A DNA stretch of 35,240 bases. Origin: an uncultured Clostridia bacterium. GTDB taxonomy: Bacteria; Bacillota; Clostridia; Oscillospirales; Oscillospiraceae. The position numbers were made by a program, and so were the translations under genes. The stretch spans positions 1-35,240 of the forward strand of contig CAMVJF010000002.1 of assembly GCA_947167725.1 (NCBI GenBank). The letters are read 5' to 3'. Every line of letters begins with the position of its first letter. The stretch's first letter is position 1. Below, in pieces: positions 6,070 through 13,164 of this stretch. The notes under the pieces are model-generated. The model saw nothing but the letters and a program-made list of their open reading frames with translations, was not told the origin of the DNA and ran no database searches.

Positions 6070-7443
6070 TCAGAACGGCAGCCCCTCCTCGCCGCCTTCC
6101 ATCTCCCGGAAGGCGCTCTCCTGGGCGTCGCGTTTTTCCTGCGCCCGGCGTTCCTTCTCCCGGCGCTCGGCGCGTTTCTCGTCCATTTTGGCGGTCCGCT
6201 CGGCGCTCCCGTTCGGCAGCGCCATGTAGCGGAAGGTCAGCCGCGGGCCGTCGAAGCTCAGGAGCATCCGGGCCTGGCCGACGTCCTTGTTTTTGTCCAT
6301 GACCAGCACGCGGTTTGATGCGTAATCATCCGGATCGCTCAGGTCGAGCAGCAAAACGACGTCGGCGTCGTTGGCGAGCTGCTGGCTCTCGCGCAGGTTC
6401 TCCTTGCGCAGCGGCGGGCGGCGGCCCTTGCTGTCGCGCTGCGGCAGCGTCACCTGGCTCAGGGCGAACACGGTCACGCCGAGCTGCTGGGCGAGCGTGT
6501 GCAGCGCCATCGAGATCGCGCGGACCTGCAGCGCCGGGCTCTCGCCCTCGGCGCTGATCAGCTGCACGTAGTCAATGAAGATCACGTCCAGCCGCTTGGA
6601 TAAGGTCCGGGCGCGGATGTCCGCCGCGGTGAAGCCCGCCGCCTGGAAAAACTCCAGCGGCAGCTCCCAGCTCTTCTCGACGAGATCCGCCGTTCGGCGC
6701 AGCTCCTCCCGGGTCAGGCGATGGGCCTGGATGCTGCTCATCCGTGTCTCCGTCTGCTGGGCGAAAATGCGGCGCGCGAGCAGACGGTCCTGCGTCTCGA
6801 GCGAGAAAAAGCCGACGCGCTTGCCGCTTTGGGCAAGCGCCCAGGCCATCTGCAGGGCGAGCGCCGTCTTGCCGACCGAGTTGTAGGCGCCGAGGATCAC
6901 GTACTGGCCGGCCTGCACGCGCGCGGCTTTGGTGAGCTCCGGGATCCCCAGCTCGAGATACTCGTCCGGCTCGGCGCTGAGATCTTCCAGGAAGGTCTCG
7001 GCCAGCTCCCGCCAGCTCCGGCTCTCCTCGCGCCGCGTGTCCGCGCTCAGATCCGCCGCCCGGCTGATCAGCGCCCGCGCCTCGTCCAGCGTCCGGCAGG
7101 CGCCGAGCGCGAGCCCGGCGGCCTGCAGGGCGCGCAGCTGCGCCTTTTGCCGCACGATCGCGGCGTACTCGGCTACGTTCGCGGCCGTCGGCGTCGAGCG
7201 CATGAGCTGCGCCGCCACCGTGCCGTATTCGTCCGAGGCCCCGGCCGCCGCCCCGATCGTCACGGGGTCGACCGGCTTCTTTTCCAGCCACAGTCCCCGG
7301 GCCGCCTCATAGAGATGCCGCAGCGTCGTATCCGCGAAGTCCTCCGGCCGAAGATCCTGCACGAGGCCCGGCAGCACGCCGTCCGGGTCGATCAGCAGCG
7401 AGCCGATCACCGCGGCCTCGGCCTGCGGGAAGCTCAGATCCAT
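6070..7443 (-). CDS. dnaB: Replicative DNA helicase, DnaB family
   Basis: 457 aa, close to the ~450 aa of bacterial DnaB. The N-terminal helical domain (1-110, beginning PQAEAAVIGSLLIDPD) is followed by a RecA-like ATPase: Walker A GAYNSVGKT (185-193), arginine/helicase motifs LGVTVFALSQV, Walker B LDVIFIDYVQL and RESQQLANDADVVLLL. It unwinds the phage origin as a hexamer. It directly follows the initiator gene, overlapping it by 10 bases, the usual initiator-helicase pair. The final ~60 residues are highly charged (EKRAERREKERRAQEKRDAQ). Confidence 0.93.
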   Translation of the reverse strand: MDLSFPQAEAAVIGSLLIDPDGVLPGLVQDLRPEDFADTTLRHLYEAARGLWLEKKPVDPVTIGAAAGASDEYGTVAAQLMRSTPTAANVAEYAAIVRQKAQLRALQAAGLALGACRTLDEARALISRAADLSADTRREESRSWRELAETFLEDLSAEPDEYLELGIPELTKAARVQAGQYVILGAYNSVGKTALALQMAWALAQSGKRVGFFSLETQDRLLARRIFAQQTETRMSSIQAHRLTREELRRTADLVEKSWELPLEFFQAAGFTAADIRARTLSKRLDVIFIDYVQLISAEGESPALQVRAISMALHTLAQQLGVTVFALSQVTLPQRDSKGRRPPLRKENLRESQQLANDADVVLLLDLSDPDDYASNRVLVMDKNKDVGQARMLLSFDGPRLTFRYMALPNGSAERTAKMDEKRAERREKERRAQEKRDAQESAFREMEGGEEGLPF

Positions 7444-8246
7444 GGGATGTTCTGCCCCCTCTCCGCGGTCTCCTCATACGGCTGCGCCTCCCACGGGTCC
7501 GGCATATCGTCGGCGTCCTGCCAGCGCGCGCCGTTGAGGTAGGTCGCGGCCATCGGGATGCCGACGCCCCGCTGCCACTCCGGCGTGGCGCGCTGCCTGA
7601 GCAGCGCCCGGCCGATCCGGGCGATCAGCTCGTCGTCCGGCTGCAGCCGGTCCCAGGCGTCCATGGCGGCCTGCTTGTTCTCGTTGCGTGTCCGGCCGCC
7701 CTCGCCCGGGATCTTCCGGTACCAGGTCCAGAACGCGGCGAAGCGCTCCGGCTTCCAGTCCGGTGCCTCCCGGGGAGCGTGTTTGCGACTTCCGCAAACA
7801 CGTGTATTAGATTTATTGTTAATTTTCTTATAAGGTGTCGGGGCCTCAGTTTGGAAAGTTTTTTCCAAACTGCCGGAAAATTTCTTCCGAACTGCGGACC
7901 CAGTTTGGAAAATATTTTCCAAACTGGACGGCGCCCCCGCGAGGGGATTGATCCCCGCGTAGATCCGCCGCTCGACGGTCGCGTTGTGCTCCCCCGCCTC
8001 GCGCTCGATGCGGATATAGCCGGTGTCGGCCAGGGCCTTCAGCAGCGAGCGGATCGTCCGCTCGGTCATTTGGTAGAGCCCGGCGAAATAGGCGTCGTCC
8101 GCGAAGCAGTAGCCGGTCTTTCCGGTGAGGCTGGAGATCTCCGCATAGAGGAGCTTGGCGTTGGCGGGGATCCGATCGTCGTACCGGATCCCCGCGGGCA
8201 ATATCGCCCAGTATCCCGGCTGCGCCGGGAGCTTGTCGTCGGTCAT
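7434..8246 (-). CDS. Replication initiator with N-terminal winged helix
   Basis: 270 aa. The N-terminus (GYWAILPAGIRYDDRIPANA, LLYAEISSLTGKTGYCFADD, then MTERTIRSLLKALADTGYIRIER, residues 11-83) is the helix-turn-helix seen in phage replication/DnaD-like initiators. The C-terminus (WKPERFAAFWTWYRKIPG ... WQDADDM) resembles the helicase-loading part. Between them, residues 108-145 are low in complexity and are encoded by the iteron palindromes and AT-rich stretch at 7801-7926 (LENIFQTG, RKKFSG, LEKTFQTE). This is the arrangement of phages whose origin lies inside the initiator gene. It is followed directly by dnaB. Confidence 0.82.
   Translation of the reverse strand: MTDDKLPAQPGYWAILPAGIRYDDRIPANAKLLYAEISSLTGKTGYCFADDAYFAGLYQMTERTIRSLLKALADTGYIRIEREAGEHNATVERRIYAGINPLAGAPSSLENIFQTGSAVRKKFSGSLEKTFQTEAPTPYKKINNKSNTRVCGSRKHAPREAPDWKPERFAAFWTWYRKIPGEGGRTRNENKQAAMDAWDRLQPDDELIARIGRALLRQRATPEWQRGVGIPMAATYLNGARWQDADDMPDPWEAQPYEETAERGQNIPWI
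7801..7926. other. Putative replication origin (iterons plus AT-rich region)
   Basis: Three palindromic repeats lie in a row: 7847-7872 (CAGTTTGGAAA ... TTTCCAAACTG, nearly perfect), 7873-7894 (a degenerate GGAAAATTTCTTCC form) and 7901-7926, a perfect 26-base palindrome with the same ends. Next to them, 7801-7838 is the most AT-rich stretch of this part of the phage and would serve as an unwinding element. All is inside the initiator gene, as in many phage theta origins. Function is inferred; the repeats are seen. Confidence 0.75.
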
Positions 8247-8250
8247 AATC

Positions 8251-8933
<683 letters not shown>

Positions 8934-8949
<16 letters not shown>

Positions 8950-9227
8950 TCCTTCACCCCGCCGATACTGGCGATCGCCTGCTCGCTGCAGGGGATGATC
9001 TCGATCACCTGGGTCACGGTCATCTGCGGCACCGTCACCGTGAACTTGCAGTTCTCCGGCGCCTTGGTGCCCTCGGTTGCGAGTTGGGAGAGCGACGCGG
9101 CTCCGTCCCAGTACCATATCCGCCGCGCGTCGCGCAGCTGCGCCGTCTGGCCGTCCAGGCTTTCCACGCGGGCAAAGAACACGCCCGCCCCGTAGCATCT
9201 CACGATGCAAAACTGATTTTCGTACAT
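8934..9227 (-). CDS. DUF6948-like phage protein
   Basis: 97 aa, MYENQFCIVRCYGAGVFFARVESLDG, then RDARRIWYWDGAASLSQLATEG and NCKFTVTVPQMTVTQVIEIIPCSEQAIASI. The ARRIWYWDGAASLSQLA motif marks the phage family I know as DUF6948, of unknown function. A Shine-Dalgarno (AGGAGG) lies just before the ATG at 9225-9227. It sits in the early operon between an HTH protein and the Gly-repeat protein. Confidence 0.8.
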
Positions 9228-9265
9228 GGATATCCTCCTTTATTTCTCCGGCCGCAGCCGGGTAT

Positions 9266-9469
9266 TCACGTTTCGCTGCTGCAGAGCTTATTCGCGAGGT
9301 CGATGGCCATGTAGCAGCGCTTCCGGCCGACCTCGTAGCGCGGCACGTCCTCCAGAAACTCGCGGGTCGCCTTGGGGCAGAGGCCCAGGTACTTCCCGGC
9401 GGCCTTGGTGGTGATCAGGTTGCCGCACTGGCTGCGGATGTCGTTCACGATCTCTTTTTTCGTTGCCAT
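9266..9469 (-). CDS. Small DNA-binding protein, excisionase-like
   Basis: 67 aa from ATG 9469 (MATKKEIVNDIRSQCGNLIT, then TKAAGKYLGLCPKATREFLE and DVPRYEVGRKRCYMAIDLAN). The LITTKAAGKYLG helix-turn-helix, then EV-GRKRCYMAIDLA, is the pattern of MerR-like winged-helix excisionases and phage DNA-binding proteins. Upstream in-frame codons run through the REP at 9482-9522 and are not used; AGGACGAC precedes the chosen ATG. As an early-operon HTH protein it is a candidate excisionase or regulator. Confidence 0.68.
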   Translation of the reverse strand: MATKKEIVNDIRSQCGNLITTKAAGKYLGLCPKATREFLEDVPRYEVGRKRCYMAIDLANKLCSSET

Positions 9470-9481
9470 GTCGTCCTCCCT

Positions 9482-9522
9482 TGTCATTGCGAACCGTCGC
9501 GCACGACGGTGTGGCAATCCGT
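9482..9522. repeat. REP-like repeat, family 1
   Basis: TGTCATTGCGAACCGTCG, stem CCGTCG/CGACGG and TGTGGCAATCCGT. It fills the gap between the excisionase-like gene and the 147-aa HTH gene almost completely. Confidence 0.82.
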
Positions 9523-9525
9523 CTC

Positions 9526-9969
9526 CTATCTCTCGCAGTAGTCGATCTGCATGGCCGCCTGGATCAGCGGGTGCAGATCCCGCACGATCGCCTTGAAGCG
9601 CGGTTCCTCCTCCGGATCCACGCGCCCGTCCGCCGCGATCCGCAGCAGCGCGTCGCCGTGGTGCTTCTCGTCGAAGTCCTGGATCGCCGCGAGCAGCTGC
9701 ACCACGGCCTGCGCCAGCGGCAGCCGCTGTACCTCCGGGATCACCTGGGCCGCGACGTAACTCTTGCGCCGCAGGTGCCAGGTCCCGAGGATCTGCATCC
9801 CGGAGAAGTCCGCCATGCTCAGCACGATGTCGTCCTCCGGCAGGATCTCGCCGCTCTCATATTTCCGCACGGCGCTCTCGCTCACGCCGAGGATCTCCGC
9901 CCAGCGCGCCTGCGTCAGACCGGCAGCGCGCCTGGCGTTGCAATAGATGTTTCGCCCGTTTTCGTCCAT
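9526..9969 (-). CDS. XRE-family HTH protein with C-terminal helical domain
   Basis: 147 aa. Residues 5-50 form a Cro/CI-type HTH (IYCNARRAAGLTQARWAEIL, GVSESAVRKYESGEILPEDD). The C-terminal half is helical and acidic (LAQAVVQLLAAIQDFDEKHH...) without known homology. A strong Shine-Dalgarno AAAGGAGG lies before the ATG at 9967-9969. By position (early lytic operon) it may be an antirepressor-side or replication regulator; it is not the main repressor, which is on the plus strand at 11863. Confidence 0.78.
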   Translation of the reverse strand: MDENGRNIYCNARRAAGLTQARWAEILGVSESAVRKYESGEILPEDDIVLSMADFSGMQILGTWHLRRKSYVAAQVIPEVQRLPLAQAVVQLLAAIQDFDEKHHGDALLRIAADGRVDPEEEPRFKAIVRDLHPLIQAAMQIDYCER

Positions 9970-10218
9970 GTATCAGGCCTCCTTTATCGCCTATAATCGG
10001 AGTATCAGATCCCCCGTCTCGCATCGGAGCCCAGCGCAGCGGGTCCGATGCAAGGAGGGTGGTGGCAGCGTGGAGAGTCGAACTCCGCGGCGCTCATGCC
10101 CCTGCGCCGCCTGCTGGCTTGGCGTCCAGCGTCACCGCTCCGGCGGGTCCGCTGCCGTATTCTGTCATCCTGAGCGAGGCCGCAGGCCGAGTCGAAGGAT
10201 CTCCCGGCCGGCAGCTCC
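9970..10218. other. Intergenic gap with hairpin and REP
   Basis: No gene on either strand is convincing. A stem GCATCGGA/TCCGATGC at about 10021-10054 and a family-2 REP at 10163-10205 are the only structure seen. It may hold a promoter for the 147-aa HTH gene (TTATAG at about 9993-9998 on the minus strand, weak). Confidence 0.5.
10163..10205. repeat. REP-like repeat, family 2
   Basis: GTCATCCTGAGCGAGGCC, GGCCGAGTCGAAGGATCTCC: the family that pairs TCATCCTGAGC with GCGAAGGATCT around a GGCC stem. Lies between the 59-aa membrane protein and the 147-aa HTH gene. Confidence 0.8.
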
Positions 10219-10398
10219 TCATCCCAGCAGCTCCATCTGCATGGCGAGCAGGATCATAAAAACGGGGATCGCCAGCATCGTCGCCACGATCATCGAGCCG
10301 AAGATCCAGAATTTCAGATCCTTGCGGCACATGGGCGCGTCAAAGCTCATAAACAGCACCAGGCCGTAAAGCCCGAGCCACAGCAGAAAGCCCGTCAC
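10219..10398 (-). CDS. Small two-helix membrane protein
   Basis: 59 aa from GTG 10398, whose GTGA overlaps the stop of the upstream HTH gene. Sequence: VTGFLLWLGLYGLVLFMSFD, then APMCRKDLKFWIFGSMIVAT and MLAIPVFMILLAMQMELLG. Two hydrophobic segments (3-18, 32-54) with a short basic loop (CRKDLK) predict a hairpin in the membrane. It is not next to the lysis genes, so a holin role is unlikely; early-expressed phage membrane proteins often act on the host or exclude other phages. Function unknown. Confidence 0.65.
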   Translation of the reverse strand: MTGFLLWLGLYGLVLFMSFDAPMCRKDLKFWIFGSMIVATMLAIPVFMILLAMQMELLG

Positions 10399-10682
10399 GC
10401 GCTCCCCTCCTCCGGCGCCGTCTTGTCATTGCGAACCAGTCCGCAGACTGGTGTGGCAATCCGTCCCTCCGTCTCTTCCGGTGCCTCGTACAGCTCGTCG
10501 ATCGAGCAGCACAGCAGCCCGGCGAGATCCGGGAGCACCCGGGCCGAGGGCCAGCTCGTCCCGGTCTCCCACATGCCGACGGTCGCGCGCTCGACGCCCA
10601 GCGCCTCGGCCATCTCGGCCTGCGTCATGCCCGCCCGCTTGCGCCGCGGCTGCAGGCCCTCCAGTTTCGTCCTCTTTGTCAT
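10395..10682 (-). CDS. XRE-family HTH protein with REP-encoded tail
   Basis: 95 aa. Cro/CI HTH at 8-65: LQPRRKRAGMTQAEMAEALG, VERATVGMWETGTSWPSARV, LPDLAGLLCCSIDELYEA. The conserved protein ends about residue 70; the rest (GRIATPVCGLVRNDKTAPEE) is a family-1 REP read in frame. As the early gene nearest the switch with this fold it is a candidate Cro. The GTGA overlap with the membrane protein shows the REP tail is part of the translated operon. Confidence 0.8.
   Translation of the reverse strand: MTKRTKLEGLQPRRKRAGMTQAEMAEALGVERATVGMWETGTSWPSARVLPDLAGLLCCSIDELYEAPEETEGRIATPVCGLVRNDKTAPEEGSA
10424..10464. repeat. REP-like repeat, family 1, inside HTH gene
   Basis: TGTCATTGCGAACCAGTC, stem CCAGTC/GACTGG, TGTGGCAATCCGT. 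It codes the C-terminal residues of the HTH protein at 10395-10682. Confidence 0.83.
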
Positions 10683-10696
10683 GCAATCCCCTTTCC

Positions 10697-10719
10697 GTAG
10701 GGGCGGCTATCAGCCGCCC
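10697..10719. repeat. Palindromic repeat, family 3
   Basis: GTAGGGGCGGCTATCAGC, arms GGGCGGCT and AGCCGCCC around ATC. It resembles a third gut-Firmicute intergenic repeat type and contains the stop codon of the YodL-like gene. Confidence 0.65.
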
Positions 10720-11069
10720 GCCTCCCATTGGATCTCCTTCCACCCGAGGCTGTCGCAGAACCACAGCCGCCCGTCCGGCGTCTCGACGATATCGCTCACG
10801 CTCATGCTGTGCCCGGTGAAGTCCTCGGGTACCGGCGGCACGTTCCCCTTCCCCTCGGCCCGGTTGAAAAGCAGAAACAGCCAGTCGAGGCTCGGCTCCT
10901 GCTCGGTCACGTAGGAGTAAAGGTGCACCCATGCCGCCCGCGGTAACTGCGGAAGCTCGCCGCGGCAATCCGGATGCTCCCGCAGGATCTGATCCAGCGA
11001 GCTGAAAGCATACGCCCGGAAGATCTTCTCGTCGTTGTTCCGGACCTGGTAGATCTTATAGACGTTCAT
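10710..11069 (-). CDS. YodL-like domain protein
   Basis: 119 aa, MNVYKIYQVRNNDEKIFRAY, with LDWLFLLFNRAEGKG, PEDFTGHSMSVSDIVETPDG and WFCDSLGWKEIQW. The F-N-x(n)-P-x-D-F-x-GHS-x-SVSD signature is that of YodL-like proteins found in many Firmicute mobile elements; biochemical role unknown. Its stop codon falls in the family-3 repeat, so the last residues (WEAGG) are repeat-derived. It lies in the early operon after the short genes that follow the switch. Confidence 0.75.
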   Translation of the reverse strand: MNVYKIYQVRNNDEKIFRAYAFSSLDQILREHPDCRGELPQLPRAAWVHLYSYVTEQEPSLDWLFLLFNRAEGKGNVPPVPEDFTGHSMSVSDIVETPDGRLWFCDSLGWKEIQWEAGG

Positions 11070-11085
11070 CCCAGCGCCTCCCCTC

Positions 11086-11126
11086 TGTCATTCCGAGCCA
11101 GTGTGCGCACTGGCGTGGGAATCCGT
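11086..11126. repeat. REP-like repeat, family 1
   Basis: TGTCATTCCGAGCCAGTG, stem CCAGTG/CACTGG, CGTGGGAATCCGT. A variant in which both conserved positions changed in a compensating way (TTGCG to TTCCG and GGCAA to GGGAA), keeping the end-to-end pairing. It codes the C-terminus of the 76-aa protein. Confidence 0.78.
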
Positions 11127-11318
11127 TCCGACCTCCACGGCGTCCACCAGCAAATAGGGCGATTCGCTCGCCCGCGTCCGGATCTGGATCCGCCAGACCT
11201 TCTTTTCGGCGTGCTCGATCTGCAGCCGCCCGCCGCTCGGGAGCTTCAAGGGCTCCTGATCCTTCCGGGTGAGATAGATATCGGCCGTCGTGGCCTTCCA
11301 GAGCTCCTGCAGCGTCAT
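11088..11318 (-). CDS. Small early phage protein with REP-encoded tail
   Basis: 76 aa: MTLQELWKATTADIYLTRKD, PLKLPSGGRLQIEHAEKKVW and RIQIRTRASESPYLLVDAVE, then a tail TDSHASAHTGSE encoded by the REP at 11086-11126. Mostly beta; short phage proteins with this N-terminus (TLQELL..T.ADIYI) are known to me from Clostridia phages without function. ATG at 11318 overlaps the stop of the 44-aa gene. Confidence 0.65.
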   Translation of the reverse strand: MTLQELWKATTADIYLTRKDQEPLKLPSGGRLQIEHAEKKVWRIQIRTRASESPYLLVDAVEVGTDSHASAHTGSE

Positions 11319-11449
11319 GCGCGCCCCTCCTCTCTGTCATCCTGAGCGCAGCGAAGGATCTCCCCGTCGCTCCACCAAGCCTCCTCGTCCTCCACCTCAT
11401 TGGCCAGGATCCGCAGCATGCTGATCACATAGTCCAAAAGTCCGATCAT
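11315..11449 (-). CDS. Very small early protein with REP-encoded tail
   Basis: 44 aa: MIGLLDYVISMLRILANEVE, DEEAWWSDGE and then ILRCAQDDREEGRA. The last part is a family-2 REP read in frame. An amphipathic helix followed by an acidic tail. ATGA overlap with the next gene supports translation; no function recognised. Confidence 0.5.
   Translation of the reverse strand: MIGLLDYVISMLRILANEVEDEEAWWSDGEILRCAQDDREEGRA
11335..11363. repeat. REP-like repeat, family 2 (short form)
   Basis: GTCATCCTGAGCGCAGCG then AAGGATCTCC, lacking the central GGCC stem of the copy at 10163-10205. Translated as RCAQDD at the end of the 44-aa protein. Confidence 0.72.
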
Positions 11450-11463
11450 GTCCGCGCCCCCTC

Positions 11464-11658
11464 TCAGAACACGAAGTCCGTGTGGACCTCGGCCGTGCCC
11501 TTGAGATAGGCGAAGCGGTTGGCGTCGTCGAAGCGGACGCACTCGTACTTGCCCTGGCTGCGGTCGTACTCGCCGCGGATCCAGACCTGGGACTCGTTCG
11601 GCTCAGCCAGCGCCTTGCGCGTGAAAAAGTCGCCCTTCTTGAGCTCTTTCAGTTTCAT
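11464..11658 (-). CDS. First gene of the early lytic operon, hypothetical
   Basis: 64 aa from ATG 11658, preceded by a strong AAAGGAG: MKLKELKKGDFFTRKALAEP, NESQVWIRGEYDRSQGKYEC, VRFDDANRFAYLKGTAEVHT, DFVF. It is a small beta-barrel-like protein with an SH3-like pattern (KKGDFFTRK, YLKGTAEVHTDF), common as the first leftward gene in related phages; function unknown. The promoter at 11736-11765 lies about 80 bases upstream. A longer open frame to 11907 crosses the promoter and repressor start and is rejected. Confidence 0.7.
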   Translation of the reverse strand: MKLKELKKGDFFTRKALAEPNESQVWIRGEYDRSQGKYECVRFDDANRFAYLKGTAEVHTDFVF

Positions 11659-11712
11659 CGTCGTGCTCCTTTCTCTCTCTTTGTTGGAAACTCTGTTGAC
11701 GATGTGGGAAAT

Positions 11713-11727
11713 GCCACGCTTTGTGGC
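11713..11727. promoter_or_regulatory. Candidate repressor operator O1
   Basis: GCCACGCTTTGTGGC, an inverted repeat of GCCAC/GTGGC with 5-base centre, positioned just downstream of the expected start point of the early leftward promoter, where bound repressor would block it. Confidence 0.6.
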
Positions 11728-11735
11728 GTGTGCAT

Positions 11736-11765
11736 ATAATAAGCCCCGTTCTGTTGCTTTGTCAA
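11736..11765 (-). promoter_or_regulatory. Early leftward (lytic) promoter
   Basis: Minus-strand TTGACA (11760-11765) and TATTAT (11736-11741) with an 18-base spacer, a near-consensus sigma-A promoter driving the early operon from 11658 leftward. A half-match of the operator core (GCTTTGT at 11756-11762) overlaps its -35 box. Confidence 0.75.
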
Positions 11766-11783
11766 GCAGATTTGCATTTATGC

Positions 11784-11798
11784 GCCACGATTTGTTGC
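11784..11798. promoter_or_regulatory. Candidate repressor operator O2
   Basis: GCCACGATTTGTTGC matches O1 at 13 of 15 positions. It lies between the two divergent promoters, five bases upstream of the proposed repressor -35 box, a place suited to autoregulation. Confidence 0.5.
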
Positions 11799-11803
11799 AT
11801 CTG

Positions 11804-11832
11804 CTGAAAAAGCGATTCGAGTATTGTATAAT
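11804..11832 (+). promoter_or_regulatory. Repressor promoter
   Basis: TATAAT at 11827-11832 with a weak CTGAAA (11804-11809) at 17-base spacing, 30 bases before the repressor ATG. The weak -35 fits a promoter that needs activation or is weak by design. Confidence 0.6.
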
Positions 11833-11862
11833 TTGACAAGCCCATTGTTGAGGTGAAACGAA

Positions 11863-12192
11863 ATGAACCGGATAAAGCAACTGCGGCAAGGTAACGGGTG
11901 GCTGCAAGCCGATCTTGCAAAAAAACTGCAGACAAGCCGTCAGGCCATCGGCAACTATGAGACCGGCGAGCGTTCGCCGGACGTCGAGACCATCCTTAAG
12001 CTCTGTGAGATCTTCGGCTGTTCCGCCGATTACCTCCTCGGCCGCTCCGCCCTTCCCTCGCCGGAGCTCAGCGAGGAGGAGACGGAGCTGCTCCTCGCCT
12101 TCCGCCGGGCGGACGATCGCTCTCGGGAGATGGTGCGGCTTGCCCTGGCCCCTTTCATCGGCGCGGCTATCACCGCCGAGTCGGCAAAATAG
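11863..12192 (+). CDS. CI-like repressor, XRE family
   Basis: 109 aa. HTH at 3-60: MNRIKQLRQGNGWLQADLAK, KLQTSRQAIGNYETGERSPD, TILKLCEIFGCSADYLLGR, then an acidic helical tail (SEEETELLLAFRRADDRSRE) that ends hydrophobic. This is the usual single-domain Firmicute phage repressor; it lacks a LexA-like cleavage domain, so induction cannot be by simple autocleavage. It is divergent from the lytic operon with operators between them. The GAGGTG upstream of ATG is its ribosome site. It begins the plus-strand lysogeny module. Confidence 0.85.
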   Translation: MNRIKQLRQGNGWLQADLAKKLQTSRQAIGNYETGERSPDVETILKLCEIFGCSADYLLGRSALPSPELSEEETELLLAFRRADDRSREMVRLALAPFIGAAITAESAK

Positions 12193-12220
12193 AGTTTTTG
12201 TATTGAGAAGGGAGCCGCTT

Positions 12221-13114
12221 ATGACAGCCTTTCACAAAAAGAGCTTAGTTTATCTTTGTCTGCTCGCCTTGTGTTTGTTCTTCGCGGCTTGCTCGTCTCA
12301 AAGTGAGGAGGGATGGACGCGTTTGAACGCGGCGGATAAAACGGTTCCAATAACGCCGCCTCCCGGCGCTGTGTTGGAATCGCCCTCTCTCGAGGCGGCC
12401 GAGCCGGACCCGCTTGAGCCGGTCCTCCTCGCCTGCGACCTGGCGTTCAAGCAGGCCATAGATGGTCAGTATGCTGTTGACCTGGATGAAGAGGCGAAAA
12501 GTGCACTTTTCTACGTGTGGCAGGACGACATCAACGGGTACGCGCTGGACGCTGCCATGGTAAACAAAGCCGATTATGAGACATGGCAGGGGATCAAAAA
12601 AGCGCTTTGCAGCCTGAGCACAACGATTCAGAAAAAGTTTGATGAAGCGGACGAGGGCCGCTACACTGTCGAGCTGCATCTTGTCGATCCTTATGATTTT
12701 GAGCTCTTGCTCGCCAGTATTTCCGAGGGCGCTGTGACGTTTGATATCGTCGACGAGACGCCAGCGGGGCAAAAAGTGTCGACGGCTTTATATGGTGAAG
12801 ACGCTTATCACGCAAGAGAACCGCGGACGCTTGGCGAACAGAACGCGTTAAAAACCGCTCTTTCCTACTTATCGGTGTCCGCTTTCTCGAAAACCGGCCT
12901 GATTTCTCAGCTTGAGTTTGAAGGGTATACGCACAGCGAGGCGGTTTTTGCTGCGGAGTCCTGCGGGGCTGATTGGGACGAACAAGCGGCAAAATCTGCC
13001 GCAAGCTATCTTCGGATCTCGAGCTTTTCTCGTCAGGGCTTGATCGAACAGCTTCAGTTTGAGGGCTTCACCTATGAACAGGCTCTGTATGGTGTCGTTA
13101 AAAACGGGTATTAA
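12221..13114 (+). CDS. Ltp-like surface lipoprotein, likely superinfection exclusion
   Basis: 297 aa from ATG 12221 (AAGGGAG upstream). A lipoprotein signal peptide (KKSLVYLCLLALCLFFAAC, lipobox FAAC with Cys ~24) leads to a middle domain, then two tandem copies of the Ltp-type helical repeat: ALKTALSYLSVSAFSKTGLI ... EFEGYTHSEAVFA and AAKSAASYLRISSFSRQGLI ... QFEGFTYEQALYG. In phage TP-J34 the lipoprotein Ltp with such repeats sits on the lysogen surface and blocks DNA injection by related phages. Position between repressor and integrase, on the lysogeny strand, fits this. GC content is visibly lower than in the structural genes, suggesting a cargo gene. The middle domain is not recognised. 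Confidence 0.82.
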   Translation: MTAFHKKSLVYLCLLALCLFFAACSSQSEEGWTRLNAADKTVPITPPPGAVLESPSLEAAEPDPLEPVLLACDLAFKQAIDGQYAVDLDEEAKSALFYVWQDDINGYALDAAMVNKADYETWQGIKKALCSLSTTIQKKFDEADEGRYTVELHLVDPYDFELLLASISEGAVTFDIVDETPAGQKVSTALYGEDAYHAREPRTLGEQNALKTALSYLSVSAFSKTGLISQLEFEGYTHSEAVFAAESCGADWDEQAAKSAASYLRISSFSRQGLIEQLQFEGFTYEQALYGVVKNGY

Positions 13115-13128
13115 GTGCCCAAATTAAA

Positions 13129-13152
13129 CACGCCCGGCTCCTGCCGGGCGTG
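13129..13152 (+). terminator. Hairpin after lipoprotein gene
   Basis: CACGCCCGGC / GCCGGGCGTG, a perfect 10-base stem with loop TCCT, 15 bases after the lipoprotein stop. No real T-run follows (GAGGTTTATC), and the GAGG after it serves as the integrase ribosome site, so it may be a partial terminator or an mRNA-stabilising hairpin that lowers integrase expression. Confidence 0.55.
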
Positions 13153-13164
13153 AGGTTTATCAAA

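Noticed and set aside
10059-10369. Plus-strand frames between the HTH and membrane protein genes
   Set aside because: They read across REP repeats with Arg/Pro-rich translations and no ribosome site.
11464-11907. 147-residue extension of the first early gene
   Set aside because: It would cross the divergent promoters and repressor start; ATG 11658 with strong ribosome site is better.
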